Origin: Clostridia bacterium
GTDB taxonomy: Bacteria > Bacillota > Clostridia > Oscillospirales > CAG-272
NCBI GenBank assembly: GCA_017540285.1
Contig: JAFYBI010000312.1
Location: 1-24,169, forward strand
Length of the DNA: 24,169 nucleotides
Direction of reading: 5' to 3'
Shown here one piece after another: positions 5,761 through 14,266 of this stretch; position 1 is the first letter of the stretch, and every line of letters begins with the position of its first letter. The position numbers were made by a program, and so were the translations under genes. The notes beneath the pieces were generated by a model, which saw only the letters and a program-made list of their open reading frames with translations, made no database searches and was not told the origin of the DNA.

Positions 5761-8193
5761 ATGACCATCGGTTTTACCAAGAAAGCACAGAATGCGCTGA
5801 ACCGCGCGCTTGCCGCCGCCTCGGAAATGGGGCATGCTTCCGTGGGGAGCGAACACCTGCTGCTCGGCCTTTTGGCGGAGCGGGACGGGATCGCCGCGCG
5901 GGTCCTCGAGGAACAGAGCGTCACCTTCGACAAGGTCCGCCGTCAGATCGGGGAGACCGTCGGGTTCGGCGAGCCGTCCGCCCTGACGCCCGGCGACATC
6001 ACCCCGCGCGTGAAGCGGATCATCGAAGCGTCCGCCTCCATCGCCGTCGGGATGGGACACGGCTACATCGGAACGGAACATCTCCTGCTTGCCGCGATGG
6101 ACGAGGAGGAGTGCTATGCCGCGCGGCTCGTGCGCGAAGCGGGATCTTCGCCGGCCGACGTCAAGCGCGGGATCCTCGCGACCCTCGGTGCGGGCGGGGA
6201 ACGGCAGAGGAGCGCGGCGAAAAAGCAGAACGGCCTCGGCGATACCCTCTCGCAGTACGGCGTCGATCTCTGCGAACGCGCCAGAGAAGGAAAGCTCGAC
6301 CCGATCATCGGACGGGAGGAGGAGACCGCGCGGCTCGTGCAGATCCTCTCCCGGCGCACGAAGAACAATCCCTGCCTGATCGGCGAACCGGGTGTCGGCA
6401 AGACCGCGGTCGTCGAGGGGCTCGCTCAGCGGATCGCGGAGGACGCGGTCCCGGAGACGCTCGCCGGACGCCGCATCGTGACGCTCGACCTCTCCGCCAT
6501 GGTCGCGGGAGCCAAATACCGCGGCGAATTTGAAGAGAGAATGAAAAACGTCCTCGCCGAGGTGAAAAAGAATCCCGCCGTCATCCTCTTCATCGACGAG
6601 ATCCATACGATCATCGGCGCGGGAGGCGCGGAGGGAGCCGTGGACGCCGCGAATATTCTGAAACCCGCGCTGGCGCGGGGCGAGATCCAGGTGATCGGCG
6701 CGACGACCATCGATGAATACCGGAAACACATCGAGCGGGACGCCGCGCTGGAACGCCGCTTCCAGTCCGTGACGGTCGGCGAGCCGTCGGCGGAGGAAGC
6801 GGAGCGGATCCTCTTCGGCCTGCGGGACAAATATGAAGCGCACCACAAGCTGAAAATCACCGACGAGGCGATCCGGGCGGCGGTCGCGCTGTCCGTCCGG
6901 TACATCGGGGATCGGTATCTCCCCGACAAGGCCATCGACCTCGTGGACGAAGCGGCAAGCCGAAAGCGCATCGCAGGCTTTGCCCCGCCGCCGGACGTGA
7001 AGGCGCTCGAAGAAAAGCTCCGTCATGTGACGGCGGAGAAGGAGGAAGCGATCCTCGGGGAGGATTACGAGGGAGCGGCGCGGCTCCGGGACGAGGAAAA
7101 GCGGCTTTCCGATGCCATCGCGGAGCACAGGTCCGGCGCGCGGCAGACCGAAATCGGCGCGGTGGACGCGGACGACATCGCCGAGATCGTGACCGCGTGG
7201 ACGCACATCCCGGTGAAACGGCTTGCCGAGGAGGAATCCGAACGTCTGCTCCGCCTCGACCGCATCCTGAAGGAGCGGATCATCGGGCAGGATGCCGCGG
7301 TCGACGCCGTCGCACGGGCGATCCGCCGCGGACGCATGGGACTGAAGGATCCGCGCCGGCCGATCGGGTCGTTCCTCTTCCTCGGACCGACCGGGGTGGG
7401 GAAGACCGAGCTTTCGAAAGCCCTCGCGGACGTGATGTTCGGCGATGCCTCCGCGATGATCCGGGTCGATATGTCGGAGTATATGGAGAAGCACAGCGTC
7501 TCGAAGATGATCGGCTCGCCGCCCGGCTATGTCGGGTACGACGACGGCGGTCAGCTCACGGAGCGCGTGCGCCGGCAGCCCTATTCGGTCGTCCTCTTCG
7601 ACGAGATCGAAAAGGCCCATCCCGACGTCTTCAACATCCTTCTGCAGATCCTCGAGGACGGATGTCTGACCGATTCGCGCGGCCGACGGGTGGATTTCCG
7701 GAATACCGTCGTCATCATGACCTCGAACGTCGGCGCGCAGGGGATCACCGAACCGAAGCGGCTCGGCTTTGTCGACGCGGCGAACGCGGAAGCGGAAAAC
7801 GCGAAGATGCGCGCGGGGATCGCCGAAGCGCTCAAGCGCACGTTCCGTCCGGAATTCCTCAACCGCGTCGACGAGGTGATCGTCTTCAACAAGCTGACCG
7901 ACCGGGACATCGCGAAGATCGCGTCTCTGATGCTCGACGAGGTGCGTTCCCGGATCGAAGGGCTCGGAATTTCGGTGGAGTTCGGCGAGGATGTGATCGA
8001 GAGCCTCGCGCGGGAAGGCTTTGACCCCGTCTACGGAGCGCGTCCCCTCCGGCGGGCGATCACCAGGCGGGTCGAGGACAGCTTTTCCGAAGCGATGCTC
8101 GGCGGGGTCGTCGCGGCGGGCGATCGGGTGCGCGCCGTCCTCGGAGAAGCGGGCGGCATCGCCTACGAGCGCGTCGGAGAGGGCTCCGATTAA
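5761..8193 (+). CDS. clpC: ClpC, AAA+ unfoldase of the ClpCP protease
   Basis: The 810-residue protein has the full ClpC layout: two Clp_N repeats (about 4-70 and 79-145), AAA D1 with Walker A GEPGVGKT (208-215) and Walker B VILFIDE (274-280), a UVR-containing middle domain (about 413-455, EEAILGEDYEGAARLRDEEK), AAA D2 with Walker A GPTGVGKT (542-549) and VVLFDEIEKAH, and a C-terminal D2-small domain. An LGF tripeptide after PKR is at the expected ClpP-docking loop. In the N-domain the glutamates that read phosphoarginine in Bacillus ClpC (32 and 106) correspond to Glu31 and Glu106 and are kept. AAGGAAGGAG precedes the ATG. It is the last gene of the ctsR operon and unfolds damaged proteins for ClpP. 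Confidence 0.96.
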   Translation: MTIGFTKKAQNALNRALAAASEMGHASVGSEHLLLGLLAERDGIAARVLEEQSVTFDKVRRQIGETVGFGEPSALTPGDITPRVKRIIEASASIAVGMGHGYIGTEHLLLAAMDEEECYAARLVREAGSSPADVKRGILATLGAGGERQRSAAKKQNGLGDTLSQYGVDLCERAREGKLDPIIGREEETARLVQILSRRTKNNPCLIGEPGVGKTAVVEGLAQRIAEDAVPETLAGRRIVTLDLSAMVAGAKYRGEFEERMKNVLAEVKKNPAVILFIDEIHTIIGAGGAEGAVDAANILKPALARGEIQVIGATTIDEYRKHIERDAALERRFQSVTVGEPSAEEAERILFGLRDKYEAHHKLKITDEAIRAAVALSVRYIGDRYLPDKAIDLVDEAASRKRIAGFAPPPDVKALEEKLRHVTAEKEEAILGEDYEGAARLRDEEKRLSDAIAEHRSGARQTEIGAVDADDIAEIVTAWTHIPVKRLAEEESERLLRLDRILKERIIGQDAAVDAVARAIRRGRMGLKDPRRPIGSFLFLGPTGVGKTELSKALADVMFGDASAMIRVDMSEYMEKHSVSKMIGSPPGYVGYDDGGQLTERVRRQPYSVVLFDEIEKAHPDVFNILLQILEDGCLTDSRGRRVDFRNTVVIMTSNVGAQGITEPKRLGFVDAANAEAENAKMRAGIAEALKRTFRPEFLNRVDEVIVFNKLTDRDIAKIASLMLDEVRSRIEGLGISVEFGEDVIESLAREGFDPVYGARPLRRAITRRVEDSFSEAMLGGVVAAGDRVRAVLGEAGGIAYERVGEGSD

Positions 8194-8244
8194 ACAGAGA
8201 AAGGGCTGTCGCACGGCTTTTGTGCGGCAGCCCCGATTCTGTTT
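8192..8244. terminator. Bidirectional terminator between clpC and the GPH symporter
   Basis: A 12-bp stem with one G-U pair (8203-8214 with 8222-8233) is extended outside by AAACAGA (8192-8198) and TCTGTTT (8238-8244). It lies between two convergent genes and has an A-rich left and T-rich right flank, so it can serve both strands. Confidence 0.75.
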
Positions 8245-8250
8245 GAGAAA

Positions 8251-9606
8251 TTATTCTTTCCGCAGGATCTTCGCGTAGATCTTCTTTTCGTTGTAGAAGA
8301 AGAACAGCACGCCGCCGAGGAGGCAGACGCATGCCGCCGCGATCGCGGTGATCCGGTAGCCGAGACCGCCCGTCCCGATCGTTGCGAATGCCGTCACCAT
8401 CAGCATGGCGATGGACTGGCCGAGCTTGAAGGCGAACGTCCGCGCAGCATAGAACATGCCGGCGCGGTTTTCCTTCGTTTCGATCGCGTCGCACTCTGCG
8501 ATATCCGCCACCACGGCCTGCGGCAGGATCCCGAAGATCGCCATGGCAGGCGCGGCGAGCACGCAGAGGAGGTAGCCCTGAACGGCCGGCGGGATCGGGA
8601 GATTCTTTCCGAACGCAGCCGTGTAAAGGAAGCTCACCGTGAACACGACGAACGCAAAGAGGATCAGCCTGCGCTTGCCGAAGCGGGGCGTCAGCTTGTT
8701 GACCGGGATGTAGAAGAGCACGGAGAGCGCGGTCATGAGGACGAAATACACCGTCGACATGCTCTCGTCGAGGCCGAGCAGGGTCGTGACGAAGAAGGGA
8801 AGCGCCGTCTGGAACATCGTGATGCCGAGGAAGTAGGCGATGTCGGACGCCACGAAGACGCGGAAGTCGTGGTTCTTGAAGGTCGCGGCGAGGGAATGGA
8901 TCGCAGTCCCTTCGGCGGGCTTGGCGTCGACGTAGTCCTTCTCCCGGATCGTGAAGACCGGGACGAACATGCACACAAGGCCGATGAGGCTCATGATCGT
9001 GAAGGTCACGCGGATCGCGGTGACGCGGGGCAGGAAGTTCTCAAACATCCCCCAGACCACGGGCGCGACATACGCCATGGCCATACCGGCGATGTAGGTG
9101 AACGAGATCGCCGTCGAGATCAGCATGCGGGTCTCCTGATCCGCGCCGAGCTCGGGGATCAGCGCGTTGTACGGCGTGCAGTACATCGTCATGAACAGGT
9201 AGAAGAGTGTGATCATGACGAAGAGGAACACGGCGTTGATCCAGCTCGTCCTGCCGACGGGGGACCAGAAGGTCAGGATGCAGGTGAGCGCGAAGGGGAT
9301 CGCGGCAAACCGCATGAAGGGAATGCGCCGCCCGTCCTTCGATTTGCACTTGTCGGAGGAGGAGGCGACGAGCGGGTCGGTGATCGCGTCGAAAATGCGT
9401 CCGAACGCGGTGATCGCGCCGAGCACGGTGAGGATGCCGAGGATGACGCGGCCCTGCGGGATGAAGAGGATCTGACCGTCCGCGATGGCGGTTTCGTCCG
9501 GCTGATAGTAGTTCACGAGCCAGCTGGAGATGAGCGCGGCGAGCACCGACCAGCCGAACTGGCCGACGGCGAAACACCATACCTTGCCCTTGGAGAGTTT
9601 TTTCAT
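8251..9606 (-). CDS. GPH-family sugar:cation symporter (MFS superfamily)
   Basis: The 451-residue protein is strongly hydrophobic, with about 12 predicted membrane segments. It has the glycoside-pentoside-hexuronide signature near the second to third helices (FGRIFDAITDPLVASSSDK, residues 68-86, with Asp73 and Asp77), followed by GRRIPFM, and a second-half block AIFGILPQAVVADIAECDAI typical of MelB/XynB/UidB-type carriers. These import glycosides, pentosides or hexuronides with a cation across the plasma membrane; the actual substrate cannot be read here. A weak AAAGGA ribosome site precedes the ATG. It diverges from the GH106-like glycosidase, so the two may share a regulatory region and handle the same sugar. 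It has its own consensus promoter. Confidence 0.9.
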   Translation of the reverse strand: MKKLSKGKVWCFAVGQFGWSVLAALISSWLVNYYQPDETAIADGQILFIPQGRVILGILTVLGAITAFGRIFDAITDPLVASSSDKCKSKDGRRIPFMRFAAIPFALTCILTFWSPVGRTSWINAVFLFVMITLFYLFMTMYCTPYNALIPELGADQETRMLISTAISFTYIAGMAMAYVAPVVWGMFENFLPRVTAIRVTFTIMSLIGLVCMFVPVFTIREKDYVDAKPAEGTAIHSLAATFKNHDFRVFVASDIAYFLGITMFQTALPFFVTTLLGLDESMSTVYFVLMTALSVLFYIPVNKLTPRFGKRRLILFAFVVFTVSFLYTAAFGKNLPIPPAVQGYLLCVLAAPAMAIFGILPQAVVADIAECDAIETKENRAGMFYAARTFAFKLGQSIAMLMVTAFATIGTGGLGYRITAIAAACVCLLGGVLFFFYNEKKIYAKILRKE

Positions 9607-9645
9607 GCTGTCTATCCTTTCGGGAATGATCTATATACGTTACCC

Positions 9646-9674
9646 ATTATACATGTTTCAGGCGCGGATGTCAA
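9646..9674 (-). promoter_or_regulatory. Promoter of the GPH symporter gene
   Basis: On the minus strand TTGACA (9674-9669), 17 nt, TATAAT (9651-9646): a perfect SigA consensus about 40 nt before the start codon. Confidence 0.85.
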
Positions 9675-9735
9675 TGAAAACGGCGAAAACAAATCGCTTT
9701 TTTCACATCTCGGCCGTCTTCTTTCGTCCGGTTCC

Positions 9736-9764
9736 TTGCATTTCGCGCCGGTTTGGAGTATAAT
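9736..9764 (+). promoter_or_regulatory. Promoter of the GH106-like gene (TTGCAT type)
   Basis: TTGCAT (9736-9741), 17 nt, TATAAT (9759-9764), with the -35 flank reading TTGCATTTCGC. It belongs to a group of four plus-strand promoters with a related -35 region. Confidence 0.82.
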
Positions 9765-9799
9765 AGGGACATCTTCCGAAAAACAAGAGGAGCGTTCCC

Positions 9800-12058
9800 A
9801 TGTTCGATATCATCCGCGACATCTGGCAGAACCCCGGTCCGGCCTTCTCCCCCATGCCGTTCTGGTTCTGGAACGACACGCTTGACAGAGACGAGCTCGT
9901 TCGACAGCTCGATTCGTTCCACCGCAAGGGGATCGACGGCGTCGTGATCCATCCCCGGCTCGGCATGAGCGGCGTCGGATATCTTTCCGACGGGTATTTT
10001 GACCTTGTGAAGACCGTCTGCGAGGAGGCGAAGCGCCGCTTCATGCTCGTGATCCTCTACGACGAGGGCATGTATCCCTCCGGATCGGCGCACGGCGAGG
10101 TCGTCCGGGAGGAACCCCGGTTTGCCGCGCGGCGTCTGTATGCCGTTCCCGAAGGTACGGCAATTCCCGGGGACGAGGATCCGCAGTTCCGGCTGTGGCT
10201 CCGGTTCCGGGAAGGGAAGCTCGCCGACGTGAAGCTCGAACGCCCGCGCGATGCCGCGGATGACTGGCAGCCCTGCCTGCTCGTGCTCGGCTACACCGGC
10301 GGAACGATCCGCGGCCTCTCCCCCGACGAGGACGACGGGCAGCCGAACGCGCCGAAAGCCGCGGACCTCCTCAACCCCATGGCGACCGAGTGCTTTATCC
10401 GGCACACGCATGAGAAGTATTCCGGCGCGATCGGGGAGTATTTCGGACAGACCGTCATCGGCTTTTTCACCGACGAGCCGTCCGTCACGGGCCGGTGCGC
10501 GCATCTCGACGGCGGGATCCCGTGGTCCTACGACATGATCGAGGACTTTTTCGAGGCGGGCGGGGACTTTTCCCATCTTGCCGCGCTCCTCTTTGAGCCG
10601 GAGGACAAAAAGCTCCGCCGCGAGGCCGAACGCATCCATGCCGAAACGGTCCGGCGCCGCCTCGGGGAGGCTTTTTATGCGCCGCTTTCCCGCTGGTGCC
10701 GCGCCCACGGGATCGCTCTGATGGGGCATCCGGCGGCATCCGGCGACTGCGATACGCTGAAGTACTTCGACATCCCCGGACAGGATCTCGTCTGGCGCAT
10801 GGTCGAGCCGGGCACGGAGCTCACGTCTCCCGATTCGATCCTCGCGAAATCCGCCGCGGACGCCGCGCGTCACCGGGGCCTGTCTCGTTCGTCCGTCGAG
10901 GCCTTCGGCGTGTGCGGGGAACGGGGCAATCCGTGGAATTTCCCGCCGGACGAGATGATGTGGTACCTGAACTTCCTGTTCGCCCGCGGGACCTCGTGGA
11001 TCCTTCCGCATGCCTTCTATTATTCGCTCCGCACGCCTCTGCAGTCCGGGGAGAGACCGCCGGACGTCGGTCCAGCATCGGTGTGGTGGAAGGACTACCG
11101 CAAGCTCGCCGGGTATATCAAGCGCATGTCGTGGCTGAACGCGACGGGCTCGGACAATCCGGAGGCCGCGGTCCTCTGCTCGCCGGAGCACACCCCCGTG
11201 AAGCCGGTCGAGGATCTGTACCGGGACATGCGGCTGTTCAACTACCTCTCCCTCGAGGATTTCATGGAGCGCGCGCATATCGACGACGACGGCCACGTCG
11301 TGATCGACCGCTATCACTACGACACGGTCCTCATCGAAGGGCGTCTGCGTCTCAATGCGGAGATCGTCACCAAGCTCGGCGAATTCGAGGTTCACGGCGG
11401 GCATCTCTACCGCGGCTCGGACTTCGCCGGATACCTCGCGAAAATCAAAAAGGACCGCCCGCATTTCTTCGAGGGGGAGACGCACGGCAATCTGCGCTTC
11501 ACCCACATGTCGAAATCGGGATGCGAGTTCTTCTCCTTCATCAACGAAGGGCTCGCGCCGATCCGGGGACGCTTCGTCACCTCCCTTTCGCAGGCGGCGT
11601 ACCGCTTTGATCCCTTTACCGGGGGCATCGAGCCGCTGACCGGACAGATGTGCGGCGGCGGATTTGCCTATCCCGCCGAGATCCCGGGACACGCCGCCCT
11701 CGTGATCGGATTCGATCCGTCCGCTCTGCCCGTGCTCGGGGAGCCGGAGGAAGAGCGGATCGTCGAGATCGTCTCGCTCGCCGAAGGAAGGATGGCTTTC
11801 GACTGGAGGCCTGCGGAGAACCGCCGCGCCGTCCTGACGTTCGAAGGGATGCACGACGCCGGAGACGTCACGGTGAACGGCAAAGCGGCAGGACGCATCC
11901 TCTTCCGCCCCTATGCCCTCGACATCACCGCGCTCCTCGTGCCCGGGGAAAACGAAATCGCCGTCGAGGTCACGCCGAGTCCCGCGAACCTTTACGGGAC
12001 ACCCGTTCCGGTCGGTTTCGACGGATGCGCTGTCCGGGTGTACGAAAAAGCCGAATAG
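9800..12058 (+). CDS. GH106-like glycoside hydrolase (alpha-L-rhamnosidase-type family)
   Basis: The 752-residue protein begins with a TIM-barrel-like region containing PMPFWFWNDTLDRDELVRQL, KGIDGVVIHPRLGM and ILYDEGMYPSGSAHGEVV, a pattern I associate with GH106 and related uncharacterised families. Candidate acidic catalytic residues are Glu226 in FFTDEPS and Glu367 in SSVEAFG; I cannot assign them. The C-terminus (about 670-745: LTFEGMHDAGDVTVNGKAAG, LDITALLVPGENEIAVEV) is a galactose-binding-like jelly roll as found at the end of GH106 and GH2-type enzymes. There is no signal peptide, so it should act in the cytoplasm on imported oligosaccharides. GAGGAG lies 9 nt before the ATG. It diverges from a GPH symporter, which supports a sugar-uptake and hydrolysis pair. 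The family assignment is tentative; rhamnosidase activity is not shown. Confidence 0.75.
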   Translation: MFDIIRDIWQNPGPAFSPMPFWFWNDTLDRDELVRQLDSFHRKGIDGVVIHPRLGMSGVGYLSDGYFDLVKTVCEEAKRRFMLVILYDEGMYPSGSAHGEVVREEPRFAARRLYAVPEGTAIPGDEDPQFRLWLRFREGKLADVKLERPRDAADDWQPCLLVLGYTGGTIRGLSPDEDDGQPNAPKAADLLNPMATECFIRHTHEKYSGAIGEYFGQTVIGFFTDEPSVTGRCAHLDGGIPWSYDMIEDFFEAGGDFSHLAALLFEPEDKKLRREAERIHAETVRRRLGEAFYAPLSRWCRAHGIALMGHPAASGDCDTLKYFDIPGQDLVWRMVEPGTELTSPDSILAKSAADAARHRGLSRSSVEAFGVCGERGNPWNFPPDEMMWYLNFLFARGTSWILPHAFYYSLRTPLQSGERPPDVGPASVWWKDYRKLAGYIKRMSWLNATGSDNPEAAVLCSPEHTPVKPVEDLYRDMRLFNYLSLEDFMERAHIDDDGHVVIDRYHYDTVLIEGRLRLNAEIVTKLGEFEVHGGHLYRGSDFAGYLAKIKKDRPHFFEGETHGNLRFTHMSKSGCEFFSFINEGLAPIRGRFVTSLSQAAYRFDPFTGGIEPLTGQMCGGGFAYPAEIPGHAALVIGFDPSALPVLGEPEEERIVEIVSLAEGRMAFDWRPAENRRAVLTFEGMHDAGDVTVNGKAAGRILFRPYALDITALLVPGENEIAVEVTPSPANLYGTPVPVGFDGCAVRVYEKAE

Positions 12059-12111
12059 GGCGGAGGAAGACAATCTTTTTACAATTCCCGCAAGAAATTC
12101 ACGGATCTGTC

Positions 12112-12120
12112 TGGTATAAT
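12112..12120 (+). promoter_or_regulatory. Extended -10 promoter of the unknown membrane protein gene
   Basis: TGGTATAAT (12112-12120) is an extended -10 element; no good -35 lies 17 nt upstream. A TTACAATTCCCG (12079-12090) resembles the TTGCAATTC motif of the neighbouring promoters but lies 13 nt too far away. Confidence 0.55.
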
Positions 12121-12154
12121 AGCATTCGAACCATCCCACCACCGGGAGCACATC

Positions 12155-12865
12155 ATGAACGTTCCATCTCAGCCGAAGCGGCGCGGGAGTCTCACGCTGC
12201 TCTGCGTTTTTCTGGTTCTCCTGCTTCTTGCCGCGGCGGGAAGAGCCGTTTCCTATCTGTCCGCCGCAGCCGCCTCGGACATCGCGTGCCCCAAGTGGCT
12301 CGCCTCCCTCGCGGACTACGGAGCCGAGCTCATTGCCGCGCTCCGGGTGGCGGTCGGGCTCGGCGCGCTCACGGCGTTCGCCTACCGGGGCAGGAGGACT
12401 GCGCCGCTCTTCGTCCTCTGCCTCACCGCGGCTTTGATCGACTATGCCGCGCGCTTCGTCATCGACGCCCTCACGGGGAACCTGGGGGACTACGGCGCGG
12501 TCGCGGTCTTCTGGCTGCTCGGCGAATTCCTCTACGAAGCCGCCTTCACCGCCGCGGGACTCTGGGTGATCCTCGCGGTGCGCAAGCGTTTCCGCGAAGC
12601 CGATACGCCCCGCCGACGCGCCAGGTTCGCCCCCCTCGTCGCCGCGGCGCTGTCCGTTTTGCCCTACGCCGTCTCGCGCATCCTCGCGGAGATCTGGTAC
12701 CTCGTCAGCTTTCTGCTCACGTATTCCGGCATCACATCCACCGAGATCGCGTCGATCGTCGGCAGCTTTCTGCGCATCCTTGCGATCTACGGAGCCTTCG
12801 GCATGATCGCCGCACGCGCGTCGGCACGGATCCTTCTGACGAAAAGCCGGAACAAAGAGCCGTGA
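12155..12865 (+). CDS. Unrecognised polytopic membrane protein
   Basis: I do not recognise the family. The 236-residue protein has about six hydrophobic segments (roughly residues 10-35, 55-78, 84-106, 115-142, 155-190 and 195-225), a basic N-terminus (PKRRGS) and a basic C-terminus (TKSRNKEP), so it is an integral plasma-membrane protein. No catalytic motif or transporter signature stands out. GGGAG lies 7 nt before the ATG. It begins 96 nt after the GH106-like gene, with no terminator between them but a good extended -10 promoter, so it can be transcribed both alone and by read-through. Confidence 0.75.
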   Translation: MNVPSQPKRRGSLTLLCVFLVLLLLAAAGRAVSYLSAAAASDIACPKWLASLADYGAELIAALRVAVGLGALTAFAYRGRRTAPLFVLCLTAALIDYAARFVIDALTGNLGDYGAVAVFWLLGEFLYEAAFTAAGLWVILAVRKRFREADTPRRRARFAPLVAAALSVLPYAVSRILAEIWYLVSFLLTYSGITSTEIASIVGSFLRILAIYGAFGMIAARASARILLTKSRNKEP

Positions 12866-12884
12866 ACAGCGCGAAAATTCCCTC

Positions 12885-12913
12885 TTGCAATTCCGGGGAA
12901 ATTGTGATATAAT
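12885..12913 (+). promoter_or_regulatory. Promoter of the trigger-factor-like lipoprotein gene (TTGCAA type)
   Basis: TTGCAA (12885-12890), 17 nt, TATAAT (12908-12913) preceded by TGA (extended -10). The spacer holds an imperfect CAATTCC/GGAAATTG dyad. Confidence 0.85.
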
Positions 12914-12956
12914 AAAAAAACTCTGACAATCCATAAACACACGACAGGTGCGATCC

Positions 12957-14036
12957 ATGAAAAAGATTCTGGCTCTCGTCCTCGCAGTCCTGACCCTCGG
13001 CATGTGTGCCGCGGGCTGCAAAAAGACCGAGGACGATCTTCTGACGGCAAAATACAACTACGACCTTTCCGAATACATCAAGCTCGCGGAGTACAAAAAC
13101 CTTCCCGCGGTCGGTTATCACATCGAGGTGACCGACGAGGCGATCGAGCAGCAGATCCTGTCCTCCCGCTCCTACTACTCCCGTCTGAACGACGTCACGG
13201 ACCGCGGCGCGGCCCTCGGCGATACCGTTTACATCGATTATGTCGGGACCATCGGCGGGGAAGAATTCGACGGCGGCTCTGAAACGGACGCGGAGCTTGT
13301 GCTCGGCTCCGGGACCTACTTCGACGATTTCGAGAATGCCATCGTCGGCGCGATGCCGGAATCCACGCTCTCGGTCGATCTGACCTTCCCGGATCCCTAT
13401 TACCAGTTCCCGGAACACGCCGGCGAGGATGTCCACTTCGAGATCACGGTCCACGAGGTCTGCGAGCAGGAGCTCCCGGAATACACGGAGGACTTCGTGC
13501 GGGCGTATCTCGGCTACGGCTCCAAGGCGGAGTACGAGGCGGCGGCGCGTCAGAGCCTCGAGGACTATTACCGCGACATCTACTACCAGTACGTGTCCGA
13601 TCAGGTCTGGGACGTCGTGTATGAAAACACCGAGGTCATCAAATGGCCGGACGCCGAGGTGAGCGAGTATTACAATGCGATGGTCGAGTCCAACCAGGCG
13701 TACGCCGAGGTGATGGGCCTGAACTTCGCGACCTACGTCTCCCTCTATTTCGACGGGATGACCGAGGAGGAATTCTACAGCACCGCCAAGGAAGAGGCGG
13801 AGCAGAAGATCAAGGAAGAAATGATCGTCTACGCCATCGCGCGGCGGGAAAACCTCTCCCTGAGCGAGGCCGAATACACGAAGCGCGCGACCGAATACGC
13901 GACGAAATACTACGAAATGGCCTCCCTCGAAGCCTTCGAGGAGACCTACGACAAGCCCCTGATCCGCCAGACGATCCTCTCCGACCTCGTGCACGAGTTC
14001 ATCGTCGACCATGCGGACGTCGAGATCAAAAACTGA
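12957..14036 (+). CDS. Trigger-factor-like FKBP-type peptidyl-prolyl isomerase lipoprotein
   Basis: The 359-residue protein starts with a lipoprotein signal (MKKILALVLAVLTLGMCAAG, lipidated Cys21 likely; lipobox AAGC is slightly atypical). An FKBP domain follows (about 80-165) with GDTVYIDYVGTIGGEEFDGG and LVLGSGTYFDDFENAIVGA, the form found inside trigger factor. A long helical C-terminal region (about 170-355) resembles the trigger-factor chaperone arms. The N-terminal ribosome-binding domain of true trigger factor is absent. It is therefore probably a foldase outside the membrane, comparable in role to PrsA for secreted proteins. ATG 12957 is preferred over GTG 12948 because it begins the signal peptide. 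It has its own promoter and terminator. Confidence 0.87.
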   Translation: MKKILALVLAVLTLGMCAAGCKKTEDDLLTAKYNYDLSEYIKLAEYKNLPAVGYHIEVTDEAIEQQILSSRSYYSRLNDVTDRGAALGDTVYIDYVGTIGGEEFDGGSETDAELVLGSGTYFDDFENAIVGAMPESTLSVDLTFPDPYYQFPEHAGEDVHFEITVHEVCEQELPEYTEDFVRAYLGYGSKAEYEAAARQSLEDYYRDIYYQYVSDQVWDVVYENTEVIKWPDAEVSEYYNAMVESNQAYAEVMGLNFATYVSLYFDGMTEEEFYSTAKEEAEQKIKEEMIVYAIARRENLSLSEAEYTKRATEYATKYYEMASLEAFEETYDKPLIRQTILSDLVHEFIVDHADVEIKN

Positions 14037-14055
14037 ATCGAAACGAAGAACAGAA

Positions 14056-14093
14056 TCCCCGTCAGGTCATCGCGGCCCGGCGGGGACTTTTTT
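14056..14093 (+). terminator. Terminator of the trigger-factor-like gene
   Basis: TCCCCG (14056-14061) pairs with CGGGGA (14081-14086), followed by a T-rich run through 14093, 20 nt after the stop codon. Confidence 0.75.
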
Positions 14094-14130
14094 GTCCTTC
14101 CGGGAGAGCCTTGTAGATTATTGCCAACTT

Positions 14131-14148
14131 CCGGCCGAATTCGACCGG
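14131..14148. promoter_or_regulatory. 18-bp near-perfect palindrome, possible operator
   Basis: CCGGCCGAATTCGACCGG is palindromic except for one pair and is centred on CGAATTCG. It ends 20 nt upstream of the -35 of the alcohol dehydrogenase promoter, a plausible position for a regulator site. Confidence 0.35.
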
Positions 14149-14168
14149 TATGTTCGCTGTTCCGTCTC

Positions 14169-14197
14169 TTGCATTTCCCGGGGAGAAATGATAGAAT
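14169..14197 (+). promoter_or_regulatory. Promoter of the iron-type alcohol dehydrogenase gene (TTGCAT type)
   Basis: TTGCAT (14169-14174), 17 nt, TAGAAT (14192-14197) with a TGA extended -10. A perfect CATTTC/GAAATG dyad (14172-14177 and 14185-14190) spans the spacer. Confidence 0.75.
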
Positions 14198-14266
14198 ATC
14201 CGCGAAACTGAAAAAACTTCCGTCTGCCGGACCGTTTCCGGGAGACGGGACAAACCGGAGCAAACC

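Noticed and set aside
5581..8214. An 877-codon minus-strand open frame
   Set aside because: It mirrors clpC in the opposite strand; length alone reflects high GC content and few stops.
9671..13057. An 1128-codon minus-strand open frame
   Set aside because: It is antisense to the GH106-like and membrane protein genes, crosses several promoters, and shows only shadow-type composition.
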